Shown one piece after another: positions 13,943 to 21,325 of a DNA stretch of 28,439 bases. Below the pieces are notes generated by a model, which was not told where the DNA came from, did no database searches, and saw only the letters and a program-made list of their open reading frames with translations. Numbering within the stretch: the stretch's first letter is position 1; every line of letters starts with the position of its first letter. A program made the position numbers and the translations under genes. This DNA is from UBA1738 sp045580145. GTDB taxonomy: Bacteria; Bacillota; Clostridia; UBA1381. Where the stretch lies: positions 1 through 28,439 of the forward strand of contig JAZNNI010000112.1 of the NCBI GenBank assembly GCA_045580145.1, in the 5' to 3' direction.

Positions 13943-14587
13943 CTAATTGACTTTGCTCATAAACGCAACAGCTTTACCCAGAATGCGAATATGATTAAGC
14001 TCTTCGTTATTGAAAACCAGTGGTTTGAAGGTCGGATTTTCCGGCTGAAGAATTACCTGCTGCCTGTCAGGATAATAGAAAAAACGCTTTAATGTTACCT
14101 CATTATCGTCAACTATTACCGCAGCGATTTCTCCGTTTTCCACCATTTGCTGCTCACGTATAAATACAACATCACCATCAAAAATACGTGCATTTATCAT
14201 ACTGTCTCCCTGAGCGGTAAGGCAAAAATCAGCATCTATGTCACTGCTCGCTTCAATAAAGGTTTCGTAATCCTGCTCGCACATAATAGGCTCGCCACAG
14301 GCTATTTTTCCTATCATAGGTATTTTTTTTGTGGAAATTGCGCGCAAGCCAAAACGAGTTCGGTCTTCATCATTTATGATGCTACCTTCGGAGGTGAAGC
14401 CATAAAGATAATCCACAGTGACATTGAAACAGTCGGAAATAGCTTTTAAAACCTCTTTATTATGAGGAGTTCTCTTGCCCTGCTCATACATTCCGACAGC
14501 ACTTTTTGACATCCCAATGGCATCTGCAAGGTCTCCTTGTGACATTCCTGCATCTTTTCTGAGTTTTTTTAATACTTCTCCAAACAT
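13943..14587 (-). CDS. S24-family CI/LexA-type self-cleaving repressor
   Basis: Phage-type repressor, 214 aa. N-terminal XRE domain: LRKDAGMSQGDLADAIGMSKSAVGMYEQGKR (residues 9-39). The C-terminal S24 peptidase domain has the cleavage-site region KIACGEP (94-100), catalytic Ser129 in QGDSM and catalytic Lys167 in VTLKRF. Known relatives cleave themselves with RecA after DNA damage, releasing repression. It is divergent from the phage-like cluster, with four operator-like repeats between. The XRE rather than winged-helix N-terminus argues against it being the host LexA. Start ATG 14587 follows AAGGAGAAG. Confidence 0.92.
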   Translation of the reverse strand: MFGEVLKKLRKDAGMSQGDLADAIGMSKSAVGMYEQGKRTPHNKEVLKAISDCFNVTVDYLYGFTSEGSIINDEDRTRFGLRAISTKKIPMIGKIACGEPIMCEQDYETFIEASSDIDADFCLTAQGDSMINARIFDGDVVFIREQQMVENGEIAAVIVDDNEVTLKRFFYYPDRQQVILQPENPTFKPLVFNNEELNHIRILGKAVAFMSKVN

Positions 14588-14618
14588 TATTCTTCTCCTT
14601 TCAGGCTCTGTAGTTCAA

Positions 14619-14647
14619 TTTTAATACACGTTATGTGTAGTTGTCAA
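14619..14647 (-). promoter_or_regulatory. leftward promoter for the S24 repressor operon
   Basis: Minus strand: TTGACA (14647-14642), 17 bases, TTAAAA (14624-14619). The -10 is weak. An 11-bp operator-like palindrome (14627-14637) fills the spacer, so autoregulation is likely. Confidence 0.6.
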
Positions 14648-14769
14648 GTGGTAATATTGAAGTTTAATTATTTTTGTTAAATATACACAAAATGTGGGAA
14701 AATTTACCAAAACACTTGACAAAACCACAATATGTGTATATAATATCAAGAAAAAGAACACGAAATGTG
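14627..14769. promoter_or_regulatory. four-copy operator array of the divergent switch
   Basis: Four 11-bp sites: CACGTTATGTG (14627-14637), CACAAAATGTG (14686-14696), CACAATATGTG (14726-14736) and CACGAAATGTG (14759-14769). Consensus is CAC(A/G)NNATGTG with CAC/GTG arms. Site 1 sits inside the leftward promoter spacer, site 3 inside the rightward one, site 4 just past the rightward -10. This is the layout of a CI-type repressor switch; binding by the S24 protein is inferred. Confidence 0.78.
14716..14744 (+). promoter_or_regulatory. rightward early promoter of the phage-like cluster
   Basis: TTGACA at 14716-14721, 17 bases, TATAAT at 14739-14744. Consensus-strength, with operator 3 between the two boxes, so it should be silent while repressor is bound. 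Confidence 0.85.
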
Positions 14770-14829
14770 GGGTGGTTAAATGGAAAACGTATAAGCACTC
14801 ATTAATTTAAAAGTGAAAGGAGATGAATT

Positions 14830-15045
14830 ATGAATTTTTACGATGAAGTGATGAAAGCGGAAAGACAAAGAACACTTAATTACGGAGCAGACTTGCCTGA
14901 AGAAGGGGTACTTGAGTGTCCTATGTGTGGAAGCTGTGAGTGGGATTTTCTTTTAAAAGATTGTCACGGCGATTTTATCGGGTGTCAGGAATGTGTGTCA
15001 AAGATTTACCCGTCAGAATTAAGCGGATTTACAGACGAACAGTGA
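14830..15045 (+). CDS. small zinc-ribbon protein, 71 aa
   Basis: First gene of the rightward transcript, after AAAGGAGATG. Two CxxC pairs (CPMC and CQEC, about 20 residues apart) predict a single zinc ribbon, in a sequence with a helical N-terminus and an acidic tail. Small zinc-ribbon proteins are common in phage early regions and can contact nucleic acid or RNA polymerase, but no specific family is recognised. It is followed after 19 bases by the DUF1492 gene. Confidence 0.75.
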   Translation: MNFYDEVMKAERQRTLNYGADLPEEGVLECPMCGSCEWDFLLKDCHGDFIGCQECVSKIYPSELSGFTDEQ

Positions 15046-15064
15046 TTTTAAAAGAGGTGATGGC

Positions 15065-15463
15065 TTGACGAAAGAAGACTTGATGCAGGTATATTATATC
15101 AACAAGGAAATTATCATGTGGAAGGAAGAACTTGAACGACTTAAAAATCTGTCATATGTTCAGGGAGCAGGTATTGGAACAGTATCAAAAGGTGGAAGAA
15201 TAAGTGACAAGGTCTCTGAGCTTGCCTTGAAGAAAGCTGAAGTTGAAGAAAAGATAAGAGAAAAGTTAGTTGAGCTGGAAAAGGTTAAGACAGAGGTCAC
15301 AAGCTATATTTTAGATATTGATGATTGTCAGACGCGCTTGATTTTTAAGTTAAGATGTTTAAATCTTATGACGTGGAATGCAGTTGCGGACCGCGTAGGT
15401 GGGATGAATTCTGAGAATTCTGTGAAAAAAAGATTTTATAGGTACCTTGATAAATGCAGCTAA
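15065..15463 (+). CDS. DUF1492-like sigma-factor-related phage regulator
   Basis: Likely positive regulator of late genes. The protein has 132 aa from a TTG start behind GAGGTGAT. Residues 1-85 are coiled-coil (WKEELERLKNL, then EVEEKIREKLVELEKVKTEV). The C-terminal 45 residues form a sigma-region-4-like helix-turn-helix: QTRLIFKLRCLNLMTWNAVADRVGG then SENSVKKRFYRYL. This architecture matches DUF1492/ArpU-like proteins that stand just before terminase genes in Firmicutes phages. A candidate activator-dependent promoter and a palindrome lie immediately downstream (15471-15534). Confidence 0.82.
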   Translation: MTKEDLMQVYYINKEIIMWKEELERLKNLSYVQGAGIGTVSKGGRISDKVSELALKKAEVEEKIREKLVELEKVKTEVTSYILDIDDCQTRLIFKLRCLNLMTWNAVADRVGGMNSENSVKKRFYRYLDKCS

Positions 15464-15470
15464 TTAAAAG

Positions 15471-15534
15471 TTGTCCCATATGTCACGAAAAAGTGTGATA
15501 GTATGTTAGTATGAAAAAAACCGGCGCCGGTTTT
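15471..15534 (+). promoter_or_regulatory. candidate late-promoter region with 18-bp palindrome
   Basis: The stretch holds TGTCCCATATGTCACG, then TGATAGTAT (TG plus a -10-like TAGTAT at 15499-15504) without any -35 at proper distance, as in activator-dependent promoters. The perfect palindrome AAAACCGGCGCCGGTTTT spans 15517-15534. It could be an operator or a terminator (T-run is short). Its position between DUF1492 and the late genes supports late control. Confidence 0.45.
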
Positions 15535-15568
15535 AAATTTCAAAATAGCTACAAATGGAGGTGACAGC

Positions 15569-15739
15569 TTGGAGGAAAAACGCACCCTTTGCACAAGATG
15601 TGCAGGGGATTACAGGGAAGCGGGATTTTCTACTGTTCCCGATGGATTTCAGGTTATAAAAAGCTCCTGCGACCTGTGCGGAAGACCGGGATATGATTAC
15701 ATTATTAAAAAAGAGATTTTGCGGAAAGGAACGGGATAA
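15569..15739 (+). CDS. small double-CxxC zinc-binding protein, 56 aa
   Basis: A short gene: TTG start at 15569 after AATGGAGGTGAC, TAA at 15737-15739 directly abutting the ATG of the next gene. The protein begins MEEKRTLCTRCAGDY and later has SSCDLCGRPGYDY; CxxC and CxxC predict one zinc knuckle or ribbon. The tail is basic (KKEILRKGTG). It is probably translationally coupled to the small terminase and may be a packaging or HNH-like accessory, though no nuclease motif is present. Function unknown. Confidence 0.72.
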   Translation: MEEKRTLCTRCAGDYREAGFSTVPDGFQVIKSSCDLCGRPGYDYIIKKEILRKGTG

Positions 15740-16183
15740 ATGCGGAAAATTGATTTTTGGCTCACAAAGGAAGGACTGACACTTATTCAGGCTTGGAGCA
15801 GAGATGGTATGGCAAGGTGTGAGATTGCAGCAAAAATCGGTATTTCGGCAGCAACGTTCCGCAGGTGGGAAAAAGAAAATGTAGGGATATTTGAAGCTGT
15901 AAAAATGGGTAGAGAAATCACCGATATATCGGTTGAAAATGCGATACTTAAAAAGGCACTCGGGTTTGAAACCGAAGAAGTCAAAACCGTCATAAAGGCA
16001 AATGGCGATGAAGAGGTGACGACGGTCAGAAAGAGTGTTCCGCCTGATGTATCGGCAGCATCGGTCTGGCTTAAAAACAGACGTCCTGATAAGTGGAAAG
16101 ATAAGCCGCAAGAGTCAAACAGCGGAATATATGAAAAGCTGGACGAAATTATAGGAGGCATAGATGCTCAGGCTGACAGATAA
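15740..16183 (+). CDS. phage terminase small subunit
   Basis: DNA-recognition component of the packaging motor, 147 aa. Residues 20-50 carry a helix-turn-helix (SRDGMARCEIAAKIGISAATFRRWEKEN). The C-terminal part has the motif VSAASVWLKNRRPDKWKDK, which is very characteristic of small terminases in Firmicutes siphophages. Its stop overlaps the large subunit by 20 bases, the usual arrangement. The DNA site recognised (cos or pac) is not identified. Confidence 0.88.
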   Translation: MRKIDFWLTKEGLTLIQAWSRDGMARCEIAAKIGISAATFRRWEKENVGIFEAVKMGREITDISVENAILKKALGFETEEVKTVIKANGDEEVTTVRKSVPPDVSAASVWLKNRRPDKWKDKPQESNSGIYEKLDEIIGGIDAQADR

Positions 16184-17330
16184 GCAAAAGGAGTTCTGGC
16201 TGAATGCAAATCACAGGTGGAATATTAAGGAAGGTGCGACCAGAAGCGGGAAAACATATCTTGACTACTTTTTATTGCCAAGGCGTATACGTGCTTGCAC
16301 AGGTACAGGACTTATACTGCTTTTAGGAAATACCAAAGGTACGCTAAACCGAAACATTTTAGAACCTATGAGGTCGATTTGGGGTGACGAGCTTGTAGGA
16401 AATATCGGAAGTGACAACACGGTTATGCTTTTCGGGAAAAAATGTCATGCACTTGGAGCGGATAAGGTGACACAGGTGTCAAAATTGCAGGGTGCGGGAA
16501 TTGAATATTGTTATGGTGATGAGGTAACAACGTGGCACGAGGATGTATTTTCAATGCTTAAGTCACGTCTTGACAAGCCTAATTCAATTTTTGATGGTAC
16601 GTGTAACCCTGAAAGTCCGAATCATTGGTTACTCAAATTTTTAGAGAGTGATGCAGACATATTCCGCCAGCACTACACTATTTATGATAACCCGAACTTA
16701 TCAGAGCAGTTTGTTCGAAATCTCGAAAGGGAATATAGCGGGACAGTTTATTTTGACAGGTTCATCTTGGGAAAATGGGCGCTTGCAGAGGGACTGATAT
16801 ATCCTATGTTCGATAAAGGTAAGCACATTTTCGATAGGCTGCCTGAGGGCGGAAGCTATTATGTTTCGATAGACTATGGGACTCTAAACCCGTGCAGTAT
16901 GGGACTTTGGTGCATATCAAACGGCATTGCGTATAGGGTAAAGGAGTTTTATCACGACGGTAGAACGGGACAGAAACTACTTACCGATGAAGAATATTAC
17001 AAAGAGCTCGAAGAGCTTACAAAAAATGTTCACGTTCAGTATGTGGTGGTTGACCCATCTGCAGCGAGCTTTATTGAAACTATCAAAAGACACGGCAGAT
17101 TTACTGTAAAAAGAGCGAAAAACAGTGTCCTTGACGGCATCAGGTATACAGCAGGGCTTTTATCGGGCGGAAAAATACAAATACATAAAAGCTGCGAAAA
17201 TACTATACGTGAGTTCGGAGCATACTGCTGGGACGAAGAATGCAGTGAGGACAGGCCGATAAAGAAAAACGACCACGCAATGGACGATATCCGATATTTT
17301 TGCTATACCATTATGAAAAAAATGTTTTAA
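16164..17330 (+). CDS. phage terminase large subunit (PBSX/Terminase_3-like)
   Basis: ATPase-nuclease that drives DNA into the prohead, 388 aa. Walker A-like GATRSGKT is at 24-31. Walker B ends YCYGDE at 115-120 (Asp119, Glu120). The C-terminal RNase-H-like nuclease shows acidic residues in YVSIDYGTLNP, VVVDPSA and DHAMDDIRYF. All key residues appear intact, so the protein should be active. PBSX-type large subunits are often of headful type, which fits either a phage or a transfer agent. The start overlaps the small subunit. Confidence 0.95.
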   Translation: MLRLTDKQKEFWLNANHRWNIKEGATRSGKTYLDYFLLPRRIRACTGTGLILLLGNTKGTLNRNILEPMRSIWGDELVGNIGSDNTVMLFGKKCHALGADKVTQVSKLQGAGIEYCYGDEVTTWHEDVFSMLKSRLDKPNSIFDGTCNPESPNHWLLKFLESDADIFRQHYTIYDNPNLSEQFVRNLEREYSGTVYFDRFILGKWALAEGLIYPMFDKGKHIFDRLPEGGSYYVSIDYGTLNPCSMGLWCISNGIAYRVKEFYHDGRTGQKLLTDEEYYKELEELTKNVHVQYVVVDPSAASFIETIKRHGRFTVKRAKNSVLDGIRYTAGLLSGGKIQIHKSCENTIREFGAYCWDEECSEDRPIKKNDHAMDDIRYFCYTIMKKMF

Positions 17331-17407
17331 ATCCCACTTGTATATGCCTTATTCGCCCGCAGTGAGGCAAGTAGAAAATTGGCGGGCAGAAAGGTTAAAG
17401 TAGCAGT
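17331..17407 (+). other. intergenic gap with weak hairpin
   Basis: The 77 bases between terminase and portal contain CGCCCGC (17352-17358) and a distant GCGGGC, which can pair, plus an AGAAAGG ribosome-like site. No gene fits. It might hold a packaging or mRNA-processing site, but nothing decisive is visible. Confidence 0.3.
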
Positions 17408-18766
17408 ATGAATTTTTTTAGGAAGGTGATTAGTATTTTCAGTTTAAAAAATTCCTTGTCATCTTTAGGGATTGAGACAAAGCTTTCGGATAAGATGACA
17501 GCCGCACTAAATGTATGGGACGAGCTTTACAGAGGAAAAAGCAGTCTTTCGCTTGCCTCGGCTATTGCATCAGAGACGGCAAGGCTTGTAACTATTGAAT
17601 TTGAGTCAGAAATTTCAGGCTCAGAAAGAGCGGAATATTTAAATGAGCAGTATAAGGAATTTTTGCAGAATATCCGCAATATTACAGAGCTTGCCTGTGC
17701 CAAGGGCGGATTGGTTTTAAAGCCATATGTCGATGGAGGCAAAATCAGAGTTACCTATGTGCAGGCAGAAAATTTTGTGCCAACTGAGTTTAATTCCAGC
17801 GGTGAAATTACCGGTGCGGTATTTTTAGACAGGTATTTTTCAGGGGGCAAGATTTATACACGAATTGAAAGGCACGGCTTTGAGAACGGAATATATAAAA
17901 TTCGTAATAATGCCTTTGTAAGCGACAATGCCTCAGTAATAGGAAGACAGGTTGAGCTAAAAGCGGTCGCACCGTGGAAGGATATTGAGCCCTCAGTCGG
18001 AATAAAGGGGATAAAAAAGCCAATGTTTGCATATCTCAAAATGCCGATGGCAAATTTTATAGATACTGAGTCTCCTCTTGGAGTGTCTGTGTTTGCGCGC
18101 GTTCAGTCGCTTATTAAAGACGCAGAAAAGCAATACGAGAGACTTCTATGGGAGTTTGAGAGCGGAGAGAGGGCTTTGTTTGTTGATGAGGCGGCAATGA
18201 AGCGCGACAAGAGCGGAAATTGCATTATTCCTGATAAGCGGCTTTATCGCCTCTTAAACAGCGGAGACGACAGCCTATTTGAAGACTGGACTCCGACCTT
18301 AAGAGACGAATCCTTAATAAACGGGCTTAATGAAATCCTGAGAAAAATCGAATTTAATTCCGGACTTGCATACGGAACTTTGTCAAACGTCTTAAATATT
18401 GACAGAACTGCAGAGGAAATAAGAGTGTCAAAGCAACGCAGCTATGCGCACGTCTGTGATATTCAGGCAAGTTTGAGGACAGCTCTTACAAATCTTGCAG
18501 ATGCAATGAATGTACTTTGCGACCTGTATTCTCTCGCACCTGATGGAGAGTATGGAGTCAGCTTTGAGTTTGATGACAGTATCGTTGCAGACCGAAAGTC
18601 AGAATTCGAAGAAAAGCTGAAGCTCTACAGCGCCGGAATCATCAAGGCATGGGAAATACGAAAATGGTATTTCGGTGAAGATGAGGAGACAGCGAAAAGA
18701 AGGTCATATATGCCTGACAATGACCACAAAAAAGAAGTTTCAGGCAAGAAAGGTGTGGGAATATGA
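17408..18766 (+). CDS. phage portal protein (A118/SPP1-like)
   Basis: Dodecameric DNA gate at one head vertex, 452 aa. Recognisable stretches are LNVWDELYRGKSSLSLASAIASETARLVTIEFE near the N-terminus, DTESPLGVSVFARVQSLIKDAEKQY in the middle (stem/wing region) and LNIDRTAEEIRVSKQRSYAHV near residue 340, all typical of A118-type portals. The C-terminal tail is basic. The stop overlaps the ATG of the scaffold gene by 4 bases. No truncation is seen. Confidence 0.9.
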   Translation: MNFFRKVISIFSLKNSLSSLGIETKLSDKMTAALNVWDELYRGKSSLSLASAIASETARLVTIEFESEISGSERAEYLNEQYKEFLQNIRNITELACAKGGLVLKPYVDGGKIRVTYVQAENFVPTEFNSSGEITGAVFLDRYFSGGKIYTRIERHGFENGIYKIRNNAFVSDNASVIGRQVELKAVAPWKDIEPSVGIKGIKKPMFAYLKMPMANFIDTESPLGVSVFARVQSLIKDAEKQYERLLWEFESGERALFVDEAAMKRDKSGNCIIPDKRLYRLLNSGDDSLFEDWTPTLRDESLINGLNEILRKIEFNSGLAYGTLSNVLNIDRTAEEIRVSKQRSYAHVCDIQASLRTALTNLADAMNVLCDLYSLAPDGEYGVSFEFDDSIVADRKSEFEEKLKLYSAGIIKAWEIRKWYFGEDEETAKRRSYMPDNDHKKEVSGKKGVGI

Positions 18767-19260
18767 AAAAGGAAGACATTTTAAATCTGCTTCCGGAGCT
18801 TACAGATGCCGAAGTAGAGGGGATTTTGAAGCTGCACGATGAAAGTGTCACAGCACTCAAAGAGGAGCTTGAAAAAGGTAATCCCGACGATGCGGCACTA
18901 AATGAGGCTTATGAAAAGGGCGTAAAGGATGCAGAAGAAAAGTTCCAGAAGGTAGAGTTTGAAAAGCTTTTGGAGACCGAACTTGAAAATGCAGGCTCAA
19001 AAAGTACAGCAGCAGTAAAAACTTTTTTAGACCTTGAGAAAATAACACTTGAGGACGGAAAACTAACAGGTCTTTCTGAGCAACTTGAAATGCTCAGGCA
19101 GGAATACGGATTTTTGTTTGAGGAAGACGAAAATAAGCCAAAATTTACTGCAGAGGCATCATCAGGAAAGACAGAAGTGGATTTTTCAAAGCTTGGCTAT
19201 AAGGACAGATTAAAGCTATATAGGGAAAATCCGGAGCTTTACAAAGCTTTTGTAAAATAA
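18763..19260 (+). CDS. phage capsid scaffold protein (DUF4355-like)
   Basis: Acidic, strongly helical 165-aa protein between portal and major capsid, the standard place for a scaffold. Most of the chain is charged coiled-coil (DEEVTALKEELEKG-type composition, VKDAEEKFQKVEFEKLLE). A short C-terminal segment (DFSKLGYKDRLKLYRENPELYKAFVK) is the capsid-binding tail commonly found in such scaffolds. There is no separate head protease gene in the cluster, consistent with scaffold-based assembly. Confidence 0.85.
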   Translation: MKKEDILNLLPELTDAEVEGILKLHDESVTALKEELEKGNPDDAALNEAYEKGVKDAEEKFQKVEFEKLLETELENAGSKSTAAVKTFLDLEKITLEDGKLTGLSEQLEMLRQEYGFLFEEDENKPKFTAEASSGKTEVDFSKLGYKDRLKLYRENPELYKAFVK

Positions 19261-19273
19261 GAAAAAATATATA

Positions 19274-19312
19274 CACCTTTGTGCTGATTGCCTGCACACA
19301 GCATAAAGGGTG
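19274..19312 (+). promoter_or_regulatory. mRNA hairpin upstream of the capsid gene
   Basis: CACCTTTGTGCTG (19274-19286) pairs imperfectly with CAGCATAAAGGGTG (19299-19312) around a 12-base loop. It has no T-run, so it is not a strong terminator. It may stabilise or process the mRNA to raise capsid expression. Confidence 0.4.
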
Positions 19313-19346
19313 AGAATGATGTGCGGGAGAAAAAGAGGTTTTAATT

Positions 19347-20204
19347 ATGTCAATGACAAGAATTTCAGATTTAGTAAATCCAAAGGTTATGGCGGATATG
19401 ATTTCTGCCAAAATTGAAAGCAAAATCGTGGTAGCTCCGTTTGCAAAGGTGGATGACACTTTAGCGGGAGTTGCAGGTGACACAATAGTTGTGCCGCAGT
19501 ATTCATATATCGGAGATGCTGATGATGTGGCAGAAGGGATAGAGGTTGATACAACCACACTAATCACAACAACTACAGAAGCTACAATTAAAAAGGCAAT
19601 GAAGGCTGTTGAACTTTCAGATGAGGCCGTACTTTCAGGCTATGGAAACCCAATCGGTGAAACAAACAATCAGCTTGCTGCATCTATTGCTGCAAAAGTG
19701 GATAATGATGCTATGGAGGCTTTGCAGACTGCAAGTACAGTTTATGAGGCGGACAGTATAATTTCATATGACGGAATTATTGATGCGATTGATAAGTTTG
19801 GCGAGGAATCAAACTGCCAGAAGGTTATTTTTGTTCACCCGTCACAGCTCACACAGTTAAGACACGACGAGGACTTTATATCTTGTGAAAAGTACACAGG
19901 CAATGTAATCCTAAGCGGAGAAATCGGTATGATTGCAAACACTCGCGTTGTGCCGTCAAAGAAGGTTGTCTTAAAGGATGGCAAATACATTTGTCCTATC
20001 GTTAAGATTGAAACAGACGTAGAAACTGAGGACGAAACTCCGGCGCTTACAATCTACTTAAAGAGAGATACAAATGTTGAGGTTGAAAGACAGACACTAA
20101 AGCGAGTTACAGATATTTCTGTTGATAAGTTCTACACGGTTGTCCTTTCTAACGACAGCAAGGTTGTGCTTGCAAAATTTTCAGAAAAAGCTACTGAGGT
20201 TTAA
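19347..20204 (+). CDS. major capsid protein (N4-gp56/HK97-fold type)
   Basis: Main shell protein, 285 aa. The start SMTRISDLVNPKVMADMISAKIESKIVVAPFAKVDDTL is typical of N4-gp56-family capsids of Clostridia phages, as is GDTIVVPQYSYIGDADDVAEG. A C-terminal domain includes VIFVHPSQLTQLRHDEDF and YLKRDTNVEVERQTLKRVTDI. There is no cleavable N-terminal delta domain, which fits the separate scaffold upstream. ATG is preceded by AAGAGGTTTTAATT. Confidence 0.93.
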   Translation: MSMTRISDLVNPKVMADMISAKIESKIVVAPFAKVDDTLAGVAGDTIVVPQYSYIGDADDVAEGIEVDTTTLITTTTEATIKKAMKAVELSDEAVLSGYGNPIGETNNQLAASIAAKVDNDAMEALQTASTVYEADSIISYDGIIDAIDKFGEESNCQKVIFVHPSQLTQLRHDEDFISCEKYTGNVILSGEIGMIANTRVVPSKKVVLKDGKYICPIVKIETDVETEDETPALTIYLKRDTNVEVERQTLKRVTDISVDKFYTVVLSNDSKVVLAKFSEKATEV

Positions 20205-20209
20205 TTTAT

Positions 20210-20551
20210 ATGATGGTTGACTTGTTTTTTTACGATAAGTTCTGCGGCGGGGAATTAAAAATCCCTGCCTCAGAATTTCCAAAATGGGAAAGATGTGCAG
20301 AAAGAGAGCTTTTGTATATTACAGGTGGAAAAAGCGCAAATTCTGATGACGAGCGTTTGAAAACCTGTATATGCGAAATGGCGGAGATTTTGTATGCTAA
20401 GGAAAATCTGGGTGGAGTATTGTCAGAGTCTATTGATGGATATTCGGTTTCGTATGCGAAAAATGATATAAAATCTGCGCTTTACGATGTTGCGAAAAGG
20501 CATCTTTTGGGAACAGATTTTTTGTATCGGGGTGTTTTTGATGAGGAGTAA
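20210..20551 (+). CDS. head-tail connector protein (adaptor type)
   Basis: Likely ring that attaches to the portal, 113 aa. The helical pattern, with EFPKWERCAERELLYITGG then ERLKTCICEMAEILYAKE, is that of gp6/gp15-type head-tail adaptors. It begins with tandem ATG ATG, five bases after the capsid stop. Its 3' end overlaps the next start by 11 bases. Identification rests on size, helices and position rather than an invariant motif. Confidence 0.72.
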   Translation: MMVDLFFYDKFCGGELKIPASEFPKWERCAERELLYITGGKSANSDDERLKTCICEMAEILYAKENLGGVLSESIDGYSVSYAKNDIKSALYDVAKRHLLGTDFLYRGVFDEE

Positions 20552-20864
20552 CTGTGATATAACCTTATTCCATTTAAGAGAGGATAAGGAAAGCTTTGAC
20601 GTTGTTTATTTTCCAAAGGTTTACGCATATTTTAAGAAAAAAACTTCCAAAAGCGGCATAAAGCAAAAAGGTTTTTATCTTGCAGACAGCATAGTAGTGC
20701 GCATTCCTTATAAAAAGGAATTGGATGTGGCTTTGGGAGACTATATTTGCCTTGGCAGAAGTAAAAATAAGAGTCCCGACAGAGCAACCGACCTAAAGAT
20801 TACAGAGATATGTGATAATAGAAATAGCACCACCCCGCATTACAGGCTCTCTTGTGGAGGATAA
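20541..20864 (+). CDS. putative head-tail stopper/minor capsid protein, 107 aa
   Basis: I chose ATG 20541, which has a GGTGTTTTTG site and overlaps the preceding gene by 11 bases; longer frames start inside that gene. The protein is beta-rich (FDVVYFPKVYAYFKKKTSKSG, VRIPYKKELDVALGDYICLG), in keeping with head-completion stoppers that bind the adaptor ring. There is no invariant motif. Position second of three small genes between capsid and tail tube fits the standard adaptor-stopper-tail completion order. Confidence 0.68.
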   Translation: MRSNCDITLFHLREDKESFDVVYFPKVYAYFKKKTSKSGIKQKGFYLADSIVVRIPYKKELDVALGDYICLGRSKNKSPDRATDLKITEICDNRNSTTPHYRLSCGG

Positions 20865-20867
20865 AGA

Positions 20868-21323
20868 ATGATTATAGATGCTATAAAAAAATTTATGGAA
20901 GAATGCCCTTTTGTTGATGGCAGGAAAATTAATATAAACTGTCTGGAAGGAAGGCCTGGGAGCTATTCTATTGAACAGGTAGAACATAATCCAATAATAA
21001 AGAAATATTGTGATGGCGGAACTTTGAGGCAGTACCTTTTTATCTTTGCAATGCGCGATGCATATGATGAAAATCCTGTATTTAATATAAGGGTGTCAAA
21101 GCTTTTTGAAGATATTTCAAATTGGATAGAAGAACAAAATAAAAATAATAATCTGCCTGAAATTGATAGTAATCTGATTTCCCCTGAGAAAATTGAGGTT
21201 ATCTCAAGCGGATATCTTTATGACAGCTCTATTGACAGTATGAGATTTCAAATGGAAATCAGGCTATTATACAGGCAAAAGGACTATCAAGCGAAGAGTG
21301 CGTTGATGGAAGGAGAGAAATAA
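20868..21323 (+). CDS. putative tail-completion/minor capsid protein, 151 aa
   Basis: The third small protein before the tail tube. The first helix (MIIDAIKKFMEECPFV) and a central QYLFIFAMRDAYDENP, then a long helix (FEDISNWIEEQNKNN) and a C-terminal strand region with an IRLLYRQKDY ending, match tail terminator/minor capsid proteins of A118-like phages. No catalytic motif. The start is 3 bases after the previous stop, and it is followed after 2 bases by the tail tube gene. Confidence 0.72.
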   Translation: MIIDAIKKFMEECPFVDGRKININCLEGRPGSYSIEQVEHNPIIKKYCDGGTLRQYLFIFAMRDAYDENPVFNIRVSKLFEDISNWIEEQNKNNNLPEIDSNLISPEKIEVISSGYLYDSSIDSMRFQMEIRLLYRQKDYQAKSALMEGEK

Positions 21324-21325
21324 TT

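Noticed and set aside
13943..14587. S24 protein as the host LexA
   Set aside because: The N-terminal domain is XRE type rather than LexA winged helix, and operator sites differ from the Firmicutes LexA box; phage-type repressor is better.
14780..14794. Five-codon reading frame (ATG GAA AAC GTA TAA) as leader peptide
   Set aside because: Too short to support and no attenuator structure follows.
15533..16111. 192-aa reverse frame across the small terminase
   Set aside because: Antisense shadow; the forward strand encodes clear terminase motifs and a zinc-binding small gene.
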